Position numbers and translations under genes: made by a program
Assembly (NCBI RefSeq): GCF_024171535.1
Contig: NZ_JALJZV010000001.1
Location: 434,001 to 498,000 of the forward strand
Length of the DNA: 64,000 bases
DNA from: Flavobacterium sp. HSC-61S13
GTDB lineage: Bacteria > Bacteroidota > Bacteroidia > Flavobacteriales > Flavobacteriaceae
Reading direction: 5' to 3'
Shown: positions 36,197-45,046 of the stretch, piece by piece
Position numbering within the stretch: position 1 is the first letter of the stretch
Layout: each line of letters starts with the position of its first letter
The notes under the pieces: generated by a model
Databases searched by the model: none
Told to the model about the DNA's origin: nothing
The model's input: only the letters and a program-made list of their open reading frames with translations

Positions 36197-37102
36197 ATGA
36201 AAAACAGTCCATTTTGTTTTGATATGCGAGATGATTGTAAAAGAGATTTTAATCTAAAAGAACGAAAAGAACATATAGAAACCCATAGAATTGATTGGGA
36301 TCAGCCTATCGTTAACATGCCTTTTCAAAGAAGAAATTTTTTTATTATCAGTTTAATCAAATCGCCGATTAATTTTGTTTTCTTAAATAAGCAGATTACG
36401 GTCCAACGACCGGTATTGTTTATTTCAAATCCATTATTGCCCTTTTCAGTACATACGAATAACTGCAGTCAAAGTGGATATGTTTGTCTTTTCAACCAAT
36501 CTTTTATCAATAAATACTTTAAAGATACCCTGATATCTAAAGCGCTGTTGTTTGACACGGAAGAGATTCCATTATACGATCTCACAGGATTACAATTGGA
36601 TTTTATAAGCCAAATGTTCGAACAAATGATGCTGGATTTAAGCTCCGATTATCTTTATAAATTTGAATTATTGCAAAATTATTTATGCATTATGATTCAT
36701 TATACTTTAAGTATCAGAAATCAAACATTTAGTAAGCTTTATAGCGGCTCTAGTCGTATTGCTTTTCTCTTTAAGCAAGCTATGGAAAATCAATTTCCGA
36801 TTTTGTCACCACGTCAGGTCATCAGCTTGCGTAATCCAAGCATGTATGCGCAGCATTTAACGATACATATCAATCATCTCAATGCCGCTGTTCGTGCTAT
36901 TTTTGACAAGACAACTACTCAAATGATCTCCGAACGCTTGAGTAATGAGGCTGAAATATTACTGAGTACAACCGATTGGACTGTTGTCGAAATTGCCAGT
37001 TGCTTGGGTTTTGAATACGTCACTTATTTTAATCGTTTTTTTAAAAAACAAACAGGGTGGACTCCCGTAGCTTATAGAAAAGCACATTTTTTCTTTGATT
37101 GA
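36197..37102 (+). CDS. AraC-family transcriptional regulator (3 of 3)
   Basis: The 301-residue protein has a cupin-like N-terminal sensor (PVLFISNPLLPFSVHTNNCSQSGYVCLFNQSFI) and a C-terminal AraC HTH: SMYAQHLTIHINHLNAAVRAIFDKTTTQMISERLSNEAEILL and TVVEIASCLGFEYVTYFNRFFKKQTGWTPVAYRK. This arrangement is common in regulators divergent from or upstream of oxidoreductases and exporters. It is 78 bp upstream of the aldehyde-dehydrogenase-like gene and may control it. Confidence 0.92.
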   Translation: MKNSPFCFDMRDDCKRDFNLKERKEHIETHRIDWDQPIVNMPFQRRNFFIISLIKSPINFVFLNKQITVQRPVLFISNPLLPFSVHTNNCSQSGYVCLFNQSFINKYFKDTLISKALLFDTEEIPLYDLTGLQLDFISQMFEQMMLDLSSDYLYKFELLQNYLCIMIHYTLSIRNQTFSKLYSGSSRIAFLFKQAMENQFPILSPRQVISLRNPSMYAQHLTIHINHLNAAVRAIFDKTTTQMISERLSNEAEILLSTTDWTVVEIASCLGFEYVTYFNRFFKKQTGWTPVAYRKAHFFFD

Positions 37103-37179
37103 TATACATTTCTAATTGATTTGTATTTTTACTGTTGGCTATTAATATTAAAATTTGGGCGAATTTTAAATATAGCCTT

Positions 37180-38634
37180 ATGGCAATTGCTTCAGACAGA
37201 AAAAATATCCATCCAGATGCCATCAGTTTTTTATTAAATCAACCCAAAAAATTATTTATCGGAGGAGAATGGATTCCCGCTCAATCTCAAAAAGTTTTTA
37301 GAACCATAAATCCCGCAAACGAAACCGTTTTAGCCAAAATTGCCCAAGCAGATAAATATGATGTTGATTTAGCGGTAAAAGCCGCTAAAAAAGTACTCCG
37401 TGACCCCAAATGGTCCAAAATTACCGTTCATCAGCGCGCAGACTATCTGTTTAAGATTGCTGCGATACTCGAGCAACATTCAGAAGAAATGGCAACGATT
37501 GAAACACTTGACAACGGTATGCCTCTAGCAACCAGCAAATATCACGTAGCCTATACCATAGAAATATTCCGATATTTTGCGGGATGGATTACCAAACTTA
37601 GCAGTAAAAGCAATGTATTAAGAGAGCCCATAGGGGTCATTGGTAGCAATATATCACACCACGGTCCTCTTATTAGTATTGGTGCAAAAATTGCTGCTGC
37701 AATTTCGACTGGAAATACCGTGGTGCTGAAAGTGTCAAAATACACCCCCTTAAGTGCTTTACGTTTGGCTGAATTGATCGTAGCGACTGAACTTCCCAAA
37801 GGTGTTATTAATATCTTAACAGGTTTTGATACAACAGCTGGTAATGCGATAAATGCCAATCCTGATCTGAATAAAATATCATTAAGTGGCGCTGTGCTTA
37901 CAGGTAAAGCCTGGTTGTCGTCCTCTCAAATAAGATATAAGCAAGGTGTGCCAATTAATTTCGCAGGCAAATCGCAATTTATGATATTTGAAAATGCGGA
38001 TCTCGAACAATCCATAAACAGTGCTATGGCAGGCTTTACTTCCAGCACGGGACAACTGAGTATTGGCGGTTCACAAATACTCGTGCAACAGAGTATTTAC
38101 GATGACGCTCTGCAAATGATCAAACAAAAACTGACAGCAATACGCGTCGGCGATCCATTTGATCCGGCAACTCAATTGGGACCACTATTATCTAAATTAC
38201 AGCTAAATAAAGTTAGTAAACAGCTCACAACGGCCGTACAATCAGGTGCAACGATGGTGAATGATGCAGTTGCTGATTCGTTTACAAACGGTTATTTTAT
38301 ACAACCTTGCATTTTGACTAATGTCAAAACCAATATGCCCATATACAAAACTATGGTTGAGGGACCCATAGGTTGTTTAATTGCATTTACAGATCAGCAA
38401 GATGCCATTTTAAAAGCGAATCAAGCGGGGAGTAGTTCGGCCCTATCCATTTGGACTAAAGATGTTGGTTTGGCCAATAAGGTCTCCACATTGGTTAAAA
38501 CAGAGTTGATTTGGATTAATTCCTATTTTGAAATCAATACCGCTAACCCTAATGGGCGTTTTAAATTATCTGGATTTAATGGTGAATTTGCCGAGGAAGT
38601 GATAAAAGCTTATACTCAGGTAAAATCCATCTAA
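37180..38634 (+). CDS. Aldehyde-dehydrogenase homologue, probably catalytically dead
   Basis: The start at 37180 gives a full-length 484-residue ALDH fold: FIGGEWIPAQSQKVFRTINPANETVLAKIAQA, GNTVVLKVSKYTPLSALRLAELI, LPKGVINILTGFDTTAGNAI. Key residues are replaced: the catalytic Cys is Ser294 (GQLSIGG in place of GQxC), the general-base Glu is Asn260 (INFAGK in place of LELGGK), the oxyanion Asn is His161 (SHHGP in place of PWNFP), and EIFGP is MVEGP. The cofactor loop is LSGAVLTGK instead of FTGSxxxG. The frame is intact, so it is likely a maintained pseudoenzyme. An in-frame TTG start at 37135 is less likely. Confidence 0.85.
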   Translation: MAIASDRKNIHPDAISFLLNQPKKLFIGGEWIPAQSQKVFRTINPANETVLAKIAQADKYDVDLAVKAAKKVLRDPKWSKITVHQRADYLFKIAAILEQHSEEMATIETLDNGMPLATSKYHVAYTIEIFRYFAGWITKLSSKSNVLREPIGVIGSNISHHGPLISIGAKIAAAISTGNTVVLKVSKYTPLSALRLAELIVATELPKGVINILTGFDTTAGNAINANPDLNKISLSGAVLTGKAWLSSSQIRYKQGVPINFAGKSQFMIFENADLEQSINSAMAGFTSSTGQLSIGGSQILVQQSIYDDALQMIKQKLTAIRVGDPFDPATQLGPLLSKLQLNKVSKQLTTAVQSGATMVNDAVADSFTNGYFIQPCILTNVKTNMPIYKTMVEGPIGCLIAFTDQQDAILKANQAGSSSALSIWTKDVGLANKVSTLVKTELIWINSYFEINTANPNGRFKLSGFNGEFAEEVIKAYTQVKSI

Positions 38635-38733
38635 TAACTCCTTGCAGTAAAATAGATCCATGGCGTTTGTGCCCATCAATAATTTTAATTTATTTTCAAT
38701 GCGATAAATGGTCGCCATTTTTATAACCTATCT

Positions 38734-39369
38734 ATGATACCAGCTGATGAAATCTTGATCTTTGCGTTAGCCGCATTGGTCATGGCAATAAGTCCGGGAC
38801 CTAATATGATCTATTTAATTTCCAGAACCCTAACACAAGGACAAAAAGCTGGTTTTGTATCCCTAATTGGCGTGGTTTGTGGTTTCTTATTCCATATCGC
38901 ATTAGTATCTTTTGGATTGACAGCTGTACTCCATACAGTTCCATATGCGTATATGCTTATAAAATCGACGGGTATTGTCTATCTCTTGGTTTTGATTTAT
39001 AAAACGTTAAGGCGTAAAGATGAAAAACTTTTTCAATCTAATGGCTCATTAAAAATGGACTCCTCTAAAAAATTATTTAAAATAGGTTTTTTTACCAATC
39101 TACTCAATCCAAAGACAGCGGTGTTTTATATGTCGTTTTTTACACAGTTTATCAAACCACAATACGGCTCCATCGTAATTCAAAGTTTAGAACTTGGATT
39201 TGTTCAGATTTTTGTCAGTTTTTCAGTCAATGCTGTTGTTATTATTTCTGCTGCTAAAATCATCACTTTTTTTACTGTCAAACCCTTATTTCGAAAGGCA
39301 CATAAATGGTTGATAGCAAGTGTTTTTGCTGGAATAGCTATCAAAATGGCTTTTACCAAAGTTCGGTGA
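38734..39369 (+). CDS. LysE/RhtB-family amino-acid exporter
   Basis: The 211-residue protein has six hydrophobic helices and the signature MAISPGPNMIYLISRTLTQGQKAGFVSLIGVVCG near the N-terminus, plus KIGFFTNLLNPKTAVFYMSFFTQF midway. Members export amino acids such as homoserine, threonine or lysine. It lies 99 bp after the ALDH homologue, so the two may be co-regulated, though the gap suggests separate promoters. Confidence 0.93.
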   Translation: MIPADEILIFALAALVMAISPGPNMIYLISRTLTQGQKAGFVSLIGVVCGFLFHIALVSFGLTAVLHTVPYAYMLIKSTGIVYLLVLIYKTLRRKDEKLFQSNGSLKMDSSKKLFKIGFFTNLLNPKTAVFYMSFFTQFIKPQYGSIVIQSLELGFVQIFVSFSVNAVVIISAAKIITFFTVKPLFRKAHKWLIASVFAGIAIKMAFTKVR

Positions 39370-39553
39370 ATTGTCGTGAGTCGTAAGTTGAGGATACGAA
39401 TCACGAATCAAATCGAGATAAATTTATCTGAATTAGTAAAATAAAGATGTTTTATATGCGACAATCTGAAACTTAAAATCTCTAAAATGAGATAATGAAA
39501 ATGAAAGTAAATAAATACAAATAAAATATTTAAATAAAAAATTAACAAAACAC

Positions 39554-39583
39554 TTGATATTACATAATCTCTATTTATATTTG
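39554..39583 (+). promoter_or_regulatory. Canonical promoter of the cold-shock gene
   Basis: TTG at 39554-39556, a 19-base spacer, and TATATTTG at 39576-39583 fit both Bacteroidota elements. The expected leader is about 20 nt before the ATG at 39609. Confidence 0.65.
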
Positions 39584-39608
39584 TTAGTATAACATTTAAA
39601 TAAAAAGC

Positions 39609-39800
39609 ATGAAAAAAGGTACAGTAAAGTTTTTTAACGAAGCCAAAGGTTTTGGATTTATTAAAGAAGATGGTTCATCACAAGATATTTTTGTTCACAG
39701 TACAGGTCTATTAGAAAGTATTCGTGAAGATGATGAAGTAGTTTTTGAAGTTGAAGAAGGAAAAAAAGGATTGACTGCAGTTCAAGTTAGACGCGCTTAA
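39609..39800 (+). CDS. Cold-shock domain protein (CspA family)
   Basis: The 63-residue OB-fold protein has RNP1 (KGFGFIKEDG) and RNP2 (DIFVHST) motifs and the starting MKKGTVKFFNEAKGFGF. It binds single-stranded RNA or DNA as a chaperone or antiterminator. It is monocistronic with a canonical promoter and a terminator at 39862-39897. The short leader means there is no long thermosensor UTR such as E. coli cspA has. Confidence 0.96.
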   Translation: MKKGTVKFFNEAKGFGFIKEDGSSQDIFVHSTGLLESIREDDEVVFEVEEGKKGLTAVQVRRA

Positions 39801-40387
39801 TTTATTACCCTTCTTTAAAGTTCTTTTGATACTTAAGTACATAAGGATTTAAAAAACAAATAACCACTAGCTACTATAAGATGTTAGTGGTTTTTTTATA
39901 CGTATAACTTTCGTTAGTTAGATTATATTTTTTTGCTTTTATAATGTCATACTAAATAATCCAGCACGTATTATCTCTTGTTGTTAATCGGGATAAGGTT
40001 CGTCATAGTTAAAGTAAATTCAGCCCTCTCATAATACAAATACGGAATTTCAAAATATTGAAAACAAGACTACTAATCTAGAAAGAGGACTCGTGTAGTC
40101 AAGCGAATGCTATCTACGATCATAAATCACATTCTTTTTTTAGGTGTTTTGACTAAGGGCCTACTTGTGCTTAGTGTCTAATTTGTAGTCGATACTCTTT
40201 ATCATCAGTATAAAAACGCCCGAGCTCGCGTATTGGTATGAGTATAAACGTCTATGTTAACTTATTATTTATAGGGGACTTGATTGATAATCTTAAGTTA
40301 AAATTAACGAACTCTTTCTTGTTTTTCTGGTAACAGCCTAGCCTTACAAAATAAGAATCTTTGCCCTATAAAAATTATAAACTAATC
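39801..40387. other. Intergenic region before the SusC/SusD/PLC operon
   Basis: This 587-bp gap contains the csp terminator (39862-39897), then about 490 bp with no recognised gene. A near-promoter AATCTTTG ends at about 40362, one mismatch from consensus. A 31-codon frame at 40238-40333 is not supported. Confidence 0.5.
39862..39897 (+). terminator. Terminator of the cold-shock gene
   Basis: AACCACTA / TAGTGGTT stem with a 15-base loop followed by seven T residues, 62 bp after the csp stop. Confidence 0.8.
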
Positions 40388-43300
40388 ATGAGGCAAAAAT
40401 TACTACTTTGTAATATCATTTTTCTAATGTGTATTACTACTGCTTTTGCACAAGCTAAGCGCAGTATTACCGGACTAGTACTCGATGAAACTGGTATTCA
40501 ATTACCAGGAGCATCCGTTGTTATTAAAGGGGAAAATACGGGAACAACTACTGATTTAGATGGGAAATTCACCTTAGAGGTGGACGATAAAGATGTGATT
40601 ATCGCTTCATTTATTGGGTATAGATCGAGTGAAATTACGGTCAATAAAACCAGCGTTTTTACTTTTAATTTGGTGCAAGAACAATCCTCTTTAGATGAAG
40701 TGGTTATTACTGCATTAGGAATCACTAAAGCAGAGAAAAAAATTGGTTATGCGACTCAGAGCATTGATGTAAAAAGAGTTCAGGAGGTAGCTACGGCTAA
40801 TATGGGGAGTTTGTTAAGCGGTCAAGTGGCCGGTCTACAAGTTTCTAATCCACCAGGAATGCTGCAATCTCCTAAGTTTTCATTGAGAGGAAAAAATCCT
40901 CTTATCGTAATTGATGGTACTCCAGTTACAACAGATTTCTACGACGTTTCACCTCAGGATATCGAAAACATCAACGTACTAAAAGGAACGAGTGCGGCTG
41001 TTTTATATGGTTCATTGGGGCGAAATGGTGCCATTATGATTACCACAAAAAATGCCAAGGTTGAAGGTGTAGAGGTTGTGGTATCCCAAAATACTATGGT
41101 AAGTGCAGGATATACCCTTTTTCCAAAAACACAAAATGAATACGGAAGTGGTTCCGATGGGAAATATGAGTTTTGGGATGGAAAAGATGGAGGGATTAGT
41201 GATGGAGATATGATTTGGGGTCCGAAGTTCAAGCCAGGGGTAGAAATTGCGCAATGGAACAGCCCCATCCGCGATAAACAAACAGGAAATGTTATTCCGT
41301 GGTATGGTAATGTTGAAGGAACCCAGTATAACGATAGATCGCGTTTTGAAAGAGTTCCGATTGCTTGGGAATACCATGATAATCTTAAAGATTTTATGGA
41401 AACAGGGATTATATCACGTACCAATTTTGCTGTAACCAACAAAGGTGCTAAGGGTTCCTATAGAATAGGCGGAGATTTTACTTATAACAAAGATCGTATC
41501 CCCAATACAAGTATGTATAAAGGTAGTTTAAACTTTAAATCAACAACGTATATCAACGATAAGTTGACCTTAGATTCTAAACTTGCATACAGTCGTATAC
41601 ATTCGCCTAATGTACCTAATTACGACTATAATCCAAGCGGACACATGTATACTATTCTGATTTGGATGGGAGACGATGTTAACGGACGTGATTTAAAAAA
41701 CAATTTATGGGTTCCAGGCATGGAGGGATATAGACAGGCAAATTATAATTATGCTTGGTACAACAATCCTTATTTCGGGACTGAGAATTTTAAGCGAATT
41801 TGGAACAAAGATGTGATCAACGGACAGCTTAGTTTAAATTATAAGGCTACAGAAGATTTGGTATTACAAGGTCGGGTTTCGATGATTTCTACGAATAATA
41901 ATACCGAACTGCAAAGTCCTAAATCCTATTTTAATTATAGTGCTTCTAGAGAAGGGGGATTTAGTTTAGACAGTAACGATCGTTTGGATATCGACTATGA
42001 TTTTCTTGCGATGTATACTAAGGACATCACAACTAATTTTGCGATCAATGTAAACACTGGAGCCTCATCGCGTTACTACCGATTGACCAATGCCTATGCT
42101 GCAACAGATGGTCTGACCGTGCCAGGAATTCATAATTTAGGAAATTCAACAGGGCCGGTTACTGCAACAAATTATATCGAGAAAAAAGCCGTGAATAGTG
42201 TGTATGGAACTGTAGAGTTTGATTTGTACAATGCCTTTTTTTTAAGTTTCGCTGCTAGAAACGATTGGTCATCTGCTTTATCTAAGAGCAACAGATCCTA
42301 TTTTTATCCTTCAACGTCTTTGAGTGTTGTATTGTCTAATCTAATCGAGATGCCGCAACAAATCGATTATTTAAAATTATACAGTTCTTGGGCTAATGTT
42401 TCGAGTGATTTAACTCCTTACCAGTTACAGTCCGCATATTCCCCAGTGAATCCGTCTTTTAATGGCAATCAAATGGTGGAATACCCGAATGCGATTTTAA
42501 ACCCGTTTTTACTTCCTGAAAAATCAAAAACCTACGAACTCGGTTTGTCTAGTTCATTATATAAAAAGCGATTAAATGTCGATTTAACCTATTACCGAGG
42601 AATCGATTCTAATTTCATCATTGATTATCCGGTATCTGAAGCTTCTGGTTTCAATAATATGAAAGTTAACGGTAACGAGTATACTACAAACGGTTGGGAA
42701 GTATCCTTATCAGGGATACTCGTTAAGAACGATGATCTCCAATGGAATTCTTCAGTTAACTGGAGTACCAGAACGAAACGATTGACAAAAATACACGAAA
42801 ACGCCGATAAATTTGGAAACCTAAGGTTGAATGACCGGGTGGATTCCTACTATGGTACAGAATGGATGAAATCACCTGAAGGGCAAGTAATTTTAGATGA
42901 AAAAACCGGTATGCCGACTGCTAACAAACAAGCCACTTATTTAGGTCATGGTGATCCAAAATGGACCTTGGGTTGGAATAACAGTGTAAAATATAAAAAT
43001 TGGAATTTGAATATCGGGATAGACGGTATTTGGGGAGGTGTAATGCGTTCTGAAGTTGTAGAAAAAATGTGGTGGGGAGGAAAGCATCCGGAGTCTGTTC
43101 GTTATAGAGATGAAGAATATTCAACCGGAAAAGCGGTATTTGTTCCTAGTGGGGTGAATGTTATTTCTGGAGAATTGGTTACCGACGTACAAGGAAATGT
43201 GGTTAGTGATAACCGTGTTTTTAAAGAACATACATCAGCGATTAGTTGGCAAAGTTGGGCACAGAATTATCCTTATCGCGCTCGAGTTACCGAAAAGGAA

Positions 43301-43555
43301 AGCAAGCTCTTTGCGAACGTATTTGATAGAACTTATTTCAAACTTAGGACAATCAGTTTATCCTATGACTTTACACCGATGATTAACTCCAAAAAGATCA
43401 GTCAATTATCTGCTTCCTTGACGGGATACAATTTATTGATGTGGAAAAAATCAAAAGGATTGTATTCCGATCCAGATTATGATACTGCAAATGTTAACGA
43501 TATCCAAGATCCTTCTACACGTTGGATTGGAGTGGGATTAAATGTCAAATTCTAA
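40388..43555 (+). CDS. SusC/RagA-type TonB-dependent outer-membrane transporter
   Basis: Starting at the ATG at 40388 gives 1055 residues with signal peptide MRQKLLLCNIIFLMCITTAFAQ. An N-terminal carboxypeptidase-D-like extension follows (SITGLVLDETGIQLPGASVVIKGENTGTTTDLDGKF), then the plug with LDEVVITALGITKAEKKIGYATQSI, and a long beta-barrel. It imports a substrate captured by the SusD partner using TonB. It is followed 12 bp later by the SusD-like lipoprotein and then a phospholipase C, so the ligand is probably phospholipid-derived, not a glycan. That specificity is inference. Confidence 0.95.
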   Translation: MRQKLLLCNIIFLMCITTAFAQAKRSITGLVLDETGIQLPGASVVIKGENTGTTTDLDGKFTLEVDDKDVIIASFIGYRSSEITVNKTSVFTFNLVQEQSSLDEVVITALGITKAEKKIGYATQSIDVKRVQEVATANMGSLLSGQVAGLQVSNPPGMLQSPKFSLRGKNPLIVIDGTPVTTDFYDVSPQDIENINVLKGTSAAVLYGSLGRNGAIMITTKNAKVEGVEVVVSQNTMVSAGYTLFPKTQNEYGSGSDGKYEFWDGKDGGISDGDMIWGPKFKPGVEIAQWNSPIRDKQTGNVIPWYGNVEGTQYNDRSRFERVPIAWEYHDNLKDFMETGIISRTNFAVTNKGAKGSYRIGGDFTYNKDRIPNTSMYKGSLNFKSTTYINDKLTLDSKLAYSRIHSPNVPNYDYNPSGHMYTILIWMGDDVNGRDLKNNLWVPGMEGYRQANYNYAWYNNPYFGTENFKRIWNKDVINGQLSLNYKATEDLVLQGRVSMISTNNNTELQSPKSYFNYSASREGGFSLDSNDRLDIDYDFLAMYTKDITTNFAINVNTGASSRYYRLTNAYAATDGLTVPGIHNLGNSTGPVTATNYIEKKAVNSVYGTVEFDLYNAFFLSFAARNDWSSALSKSNRSYFYPSTSLSVVLSNLIEMPQQIDYLKLYSSWANVSSDLTPYQLQSAYSPVNPSFNGNQMVEYPNAILNPFLLPEKSKTYELGLSSSLYKKRLNVDLTYYRGIDSNFIIDYPVSEASGFNNMKVNGNEYTTNGWEVSLSGILVKNDDLQWNSSVNWSTRTKRLTKIHENADKFGNLRLNDRVDSYYGTEWMKSPEGQVILDEKTGMPTANKQATYLGHGDPKWTLGWNNSVKYKNWNLNIGIDGIWGGVMRSEVVEKMWWGGKHPESVRYRDEEYSTGKAVFVPSGVNVISGELVTDVQGNVVSDNRVFKEHTSAISWQSWAQNYPYRARVTEKESKLFANVFDRTYFKLRTISLSYDFTPMINSKKISQLSASLTGYNLLMWKKSKGLYSDPDYDTANVNDIQDPSTRWIGVGLNVKF

Positions 43556-43566
43556 TTATTAAATTT

Positions 43567-45039
43567 ATGAAAAAACATATTAAAGTGATATTCGGATTCC
43601 TTCTGGCTCTTTCCGTTGCGGGTTGTCAAGATTTGGATCAACTCAATGAAGATCCCAACAAAATTAAAGACGCTGATCCTTATTTATTATTGACAAAAGT
43701 CGAAAAGAGTGCCTTTTCACTACAGAATATCGATAAAGAGTATGCTACACGTATGATTATACAAACGGATGGTGAGAGCGCGTATCAGTATTTTAAATGG
43801 GGAAGCATGGGCTTTGACCGATACAAAGATTTATCGCAAAACAAAAAGATGATGGATGAGGCCACTCGAACAGGTAAGGGAGAATATCTGGCTATTGGCC
43901 ATTTTTTAAAAGCGCACTTGTTTTATGACTTGACAATGACTTTTGGAGATATTCCTTATTCAGAAGCTTTACAGGGAGAAGGCGCTATTCAATTCCCCAA
44001 ATATGACGAACAGGAAACCGTTTTTGTTGGCATTTTAGACGAGCTGGAAAAAGCCTCGAACACCCTAAAGTTAGATACTTCACTTAAGGGGGATATTATT
44101 TATAATGGAAACCTACAACAATGGAAAAAGTTAATCGCGTCCTATAAATTAAAAGTATTGATAAGTTTGTCTAAAAAACAAAAGATCGGTGGCATTGATG
44201 TGGCACAGCGCTTTAATGAAATCTACCAAAATGGGGGATTGATGGAAAGCAATGCAGATAACGGTCAAATCACTTTTTTTGATCAAGCGGGCAGTAGATA
44301 TCCACAATTCAACTCGAGTTCTTATGGGTCTAGTATGTATATGTCTAGTACTTTTATCAATTTACTAAAGGAATTAAAAGATCCGAGATTGTTCACTTTT
44401 GCACAACGAACAGCAATGGCTTTGGAGCAAGGCTTAGCAGAAAGTGATTTTACCGCTTATAATGGTGGTGATCCAACTGTACCTTATGCGGAAAACGAAA
44501 AACTGGTGCAAAGTAAAAATATCTCCAAAGTCAAGAGTCGTTATTATCAAGACCCTACTGCGGAAACTAACGTGATACTCAGTTATTCGGAACTTCAATT
44601 TATTTTGGCAGAAGCTGCGGCAAGAGGCTGGATAGCAACTAGTGCAGAAACATTATATTTGAAGGGAATCAAAGCTAATTTTGACTATTATGCCCAATAT
44701 GCAAAAAATCAGGCACAGTATTATACACTCGAAAACTACCAAACCTATACTGCGCAAGCAACAGTTCAGTATAAATCGGGTGATTTAAACTCTCAATTGC
44801 AACAAATACTAACTCAGAAATACTTGATTATGTTTCATCAAGCCGGTATGACCGCTTATTATGATTATTTGCGTACCGGTTATCCAGAGTTAAAAATACA
44901 ACAGGGAATTACAGCTCCCACCAGATGGCAATACCCGAGTTCCGAATACAATAGAAATCAAGCTAATTTACAACAAGCCTTAGACCGTCAATTTAACGGT
45001 TCTGATAATATCAGGGGTGTAAGCTGGTGGTTAAAATAA
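43567..45039 (+). CDS. SusD/RagB-like surface lipoprotein
   Basis: Starting at the ATG at 43567 gives 490 residues with the lipoprotein leader HIKVIFGFLLALSVAGC (Cys near residue 19), followed by QDLDQLNEDPNKIKDADPYLLLTKVE, typical of the SusD_2-like family. TPR-like helices include GKGEYLAIGHFLKAHLFYDLTMTFGDIPYSEALQG and a late YSELQFILAEAAARGW. It caps the SusC barrel and binds the substrate at the surface. The gap to the phospholipase gene is only 7 bp. Confidence 0.93.
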   Translation: MKKHIKVIFGFLLALSVAGCQDLDQLNEDPNKIKDADPYLLLTKVEKSAFSLQNIDKEYATRMIIQTDGESAYQYFKWGSMGFDRYKDLSQNKKMMDEATRTGKGEYLAIGHFLKAHLFYDLTMTFGDIPYSEALQGEGAIQFPKYDEQETVFVGILDELEKASNTLKLDTSLKGDIIYNGNLQQWKKLIASYKLKVLISLSKKQKIGGIDVAQRFNEIYQNGGLMESNADNGQITFFDQAGSRYPQFNSSSYGSSMYMSSTFINLLKELKDPRLFTFAQRTAMALEQGLAESDFTAYNGGDPTVPYAENEKLVQSKNISKVKSRYYQDPTAETNVILSYSELQFILAEAAARGWIATSAETLYLKGIKANFDYYAQYAKNQAQYYTLENYQTYTAQATVQYKSGDLNSQLQQILTQKYLIMFHQAGMTAYYDYLRTGYPELKIQQGITAPTRWQYPSSEYNRNQANLQQALDRQFNGSDNIRGVSWWLK

Positions 45040-45046
45040 GATCGAT

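Noticed and set aside
40238..40333. 31-codon frame upstream of the SusC gene
   Set aside because: Short, without promoter or family support, in a long non-coding spacer.
40954..41442. 162-codon antisense frame inside the SusC gene
   Set aside because: It is a shadow of the SusC reading frame with no start context or family.
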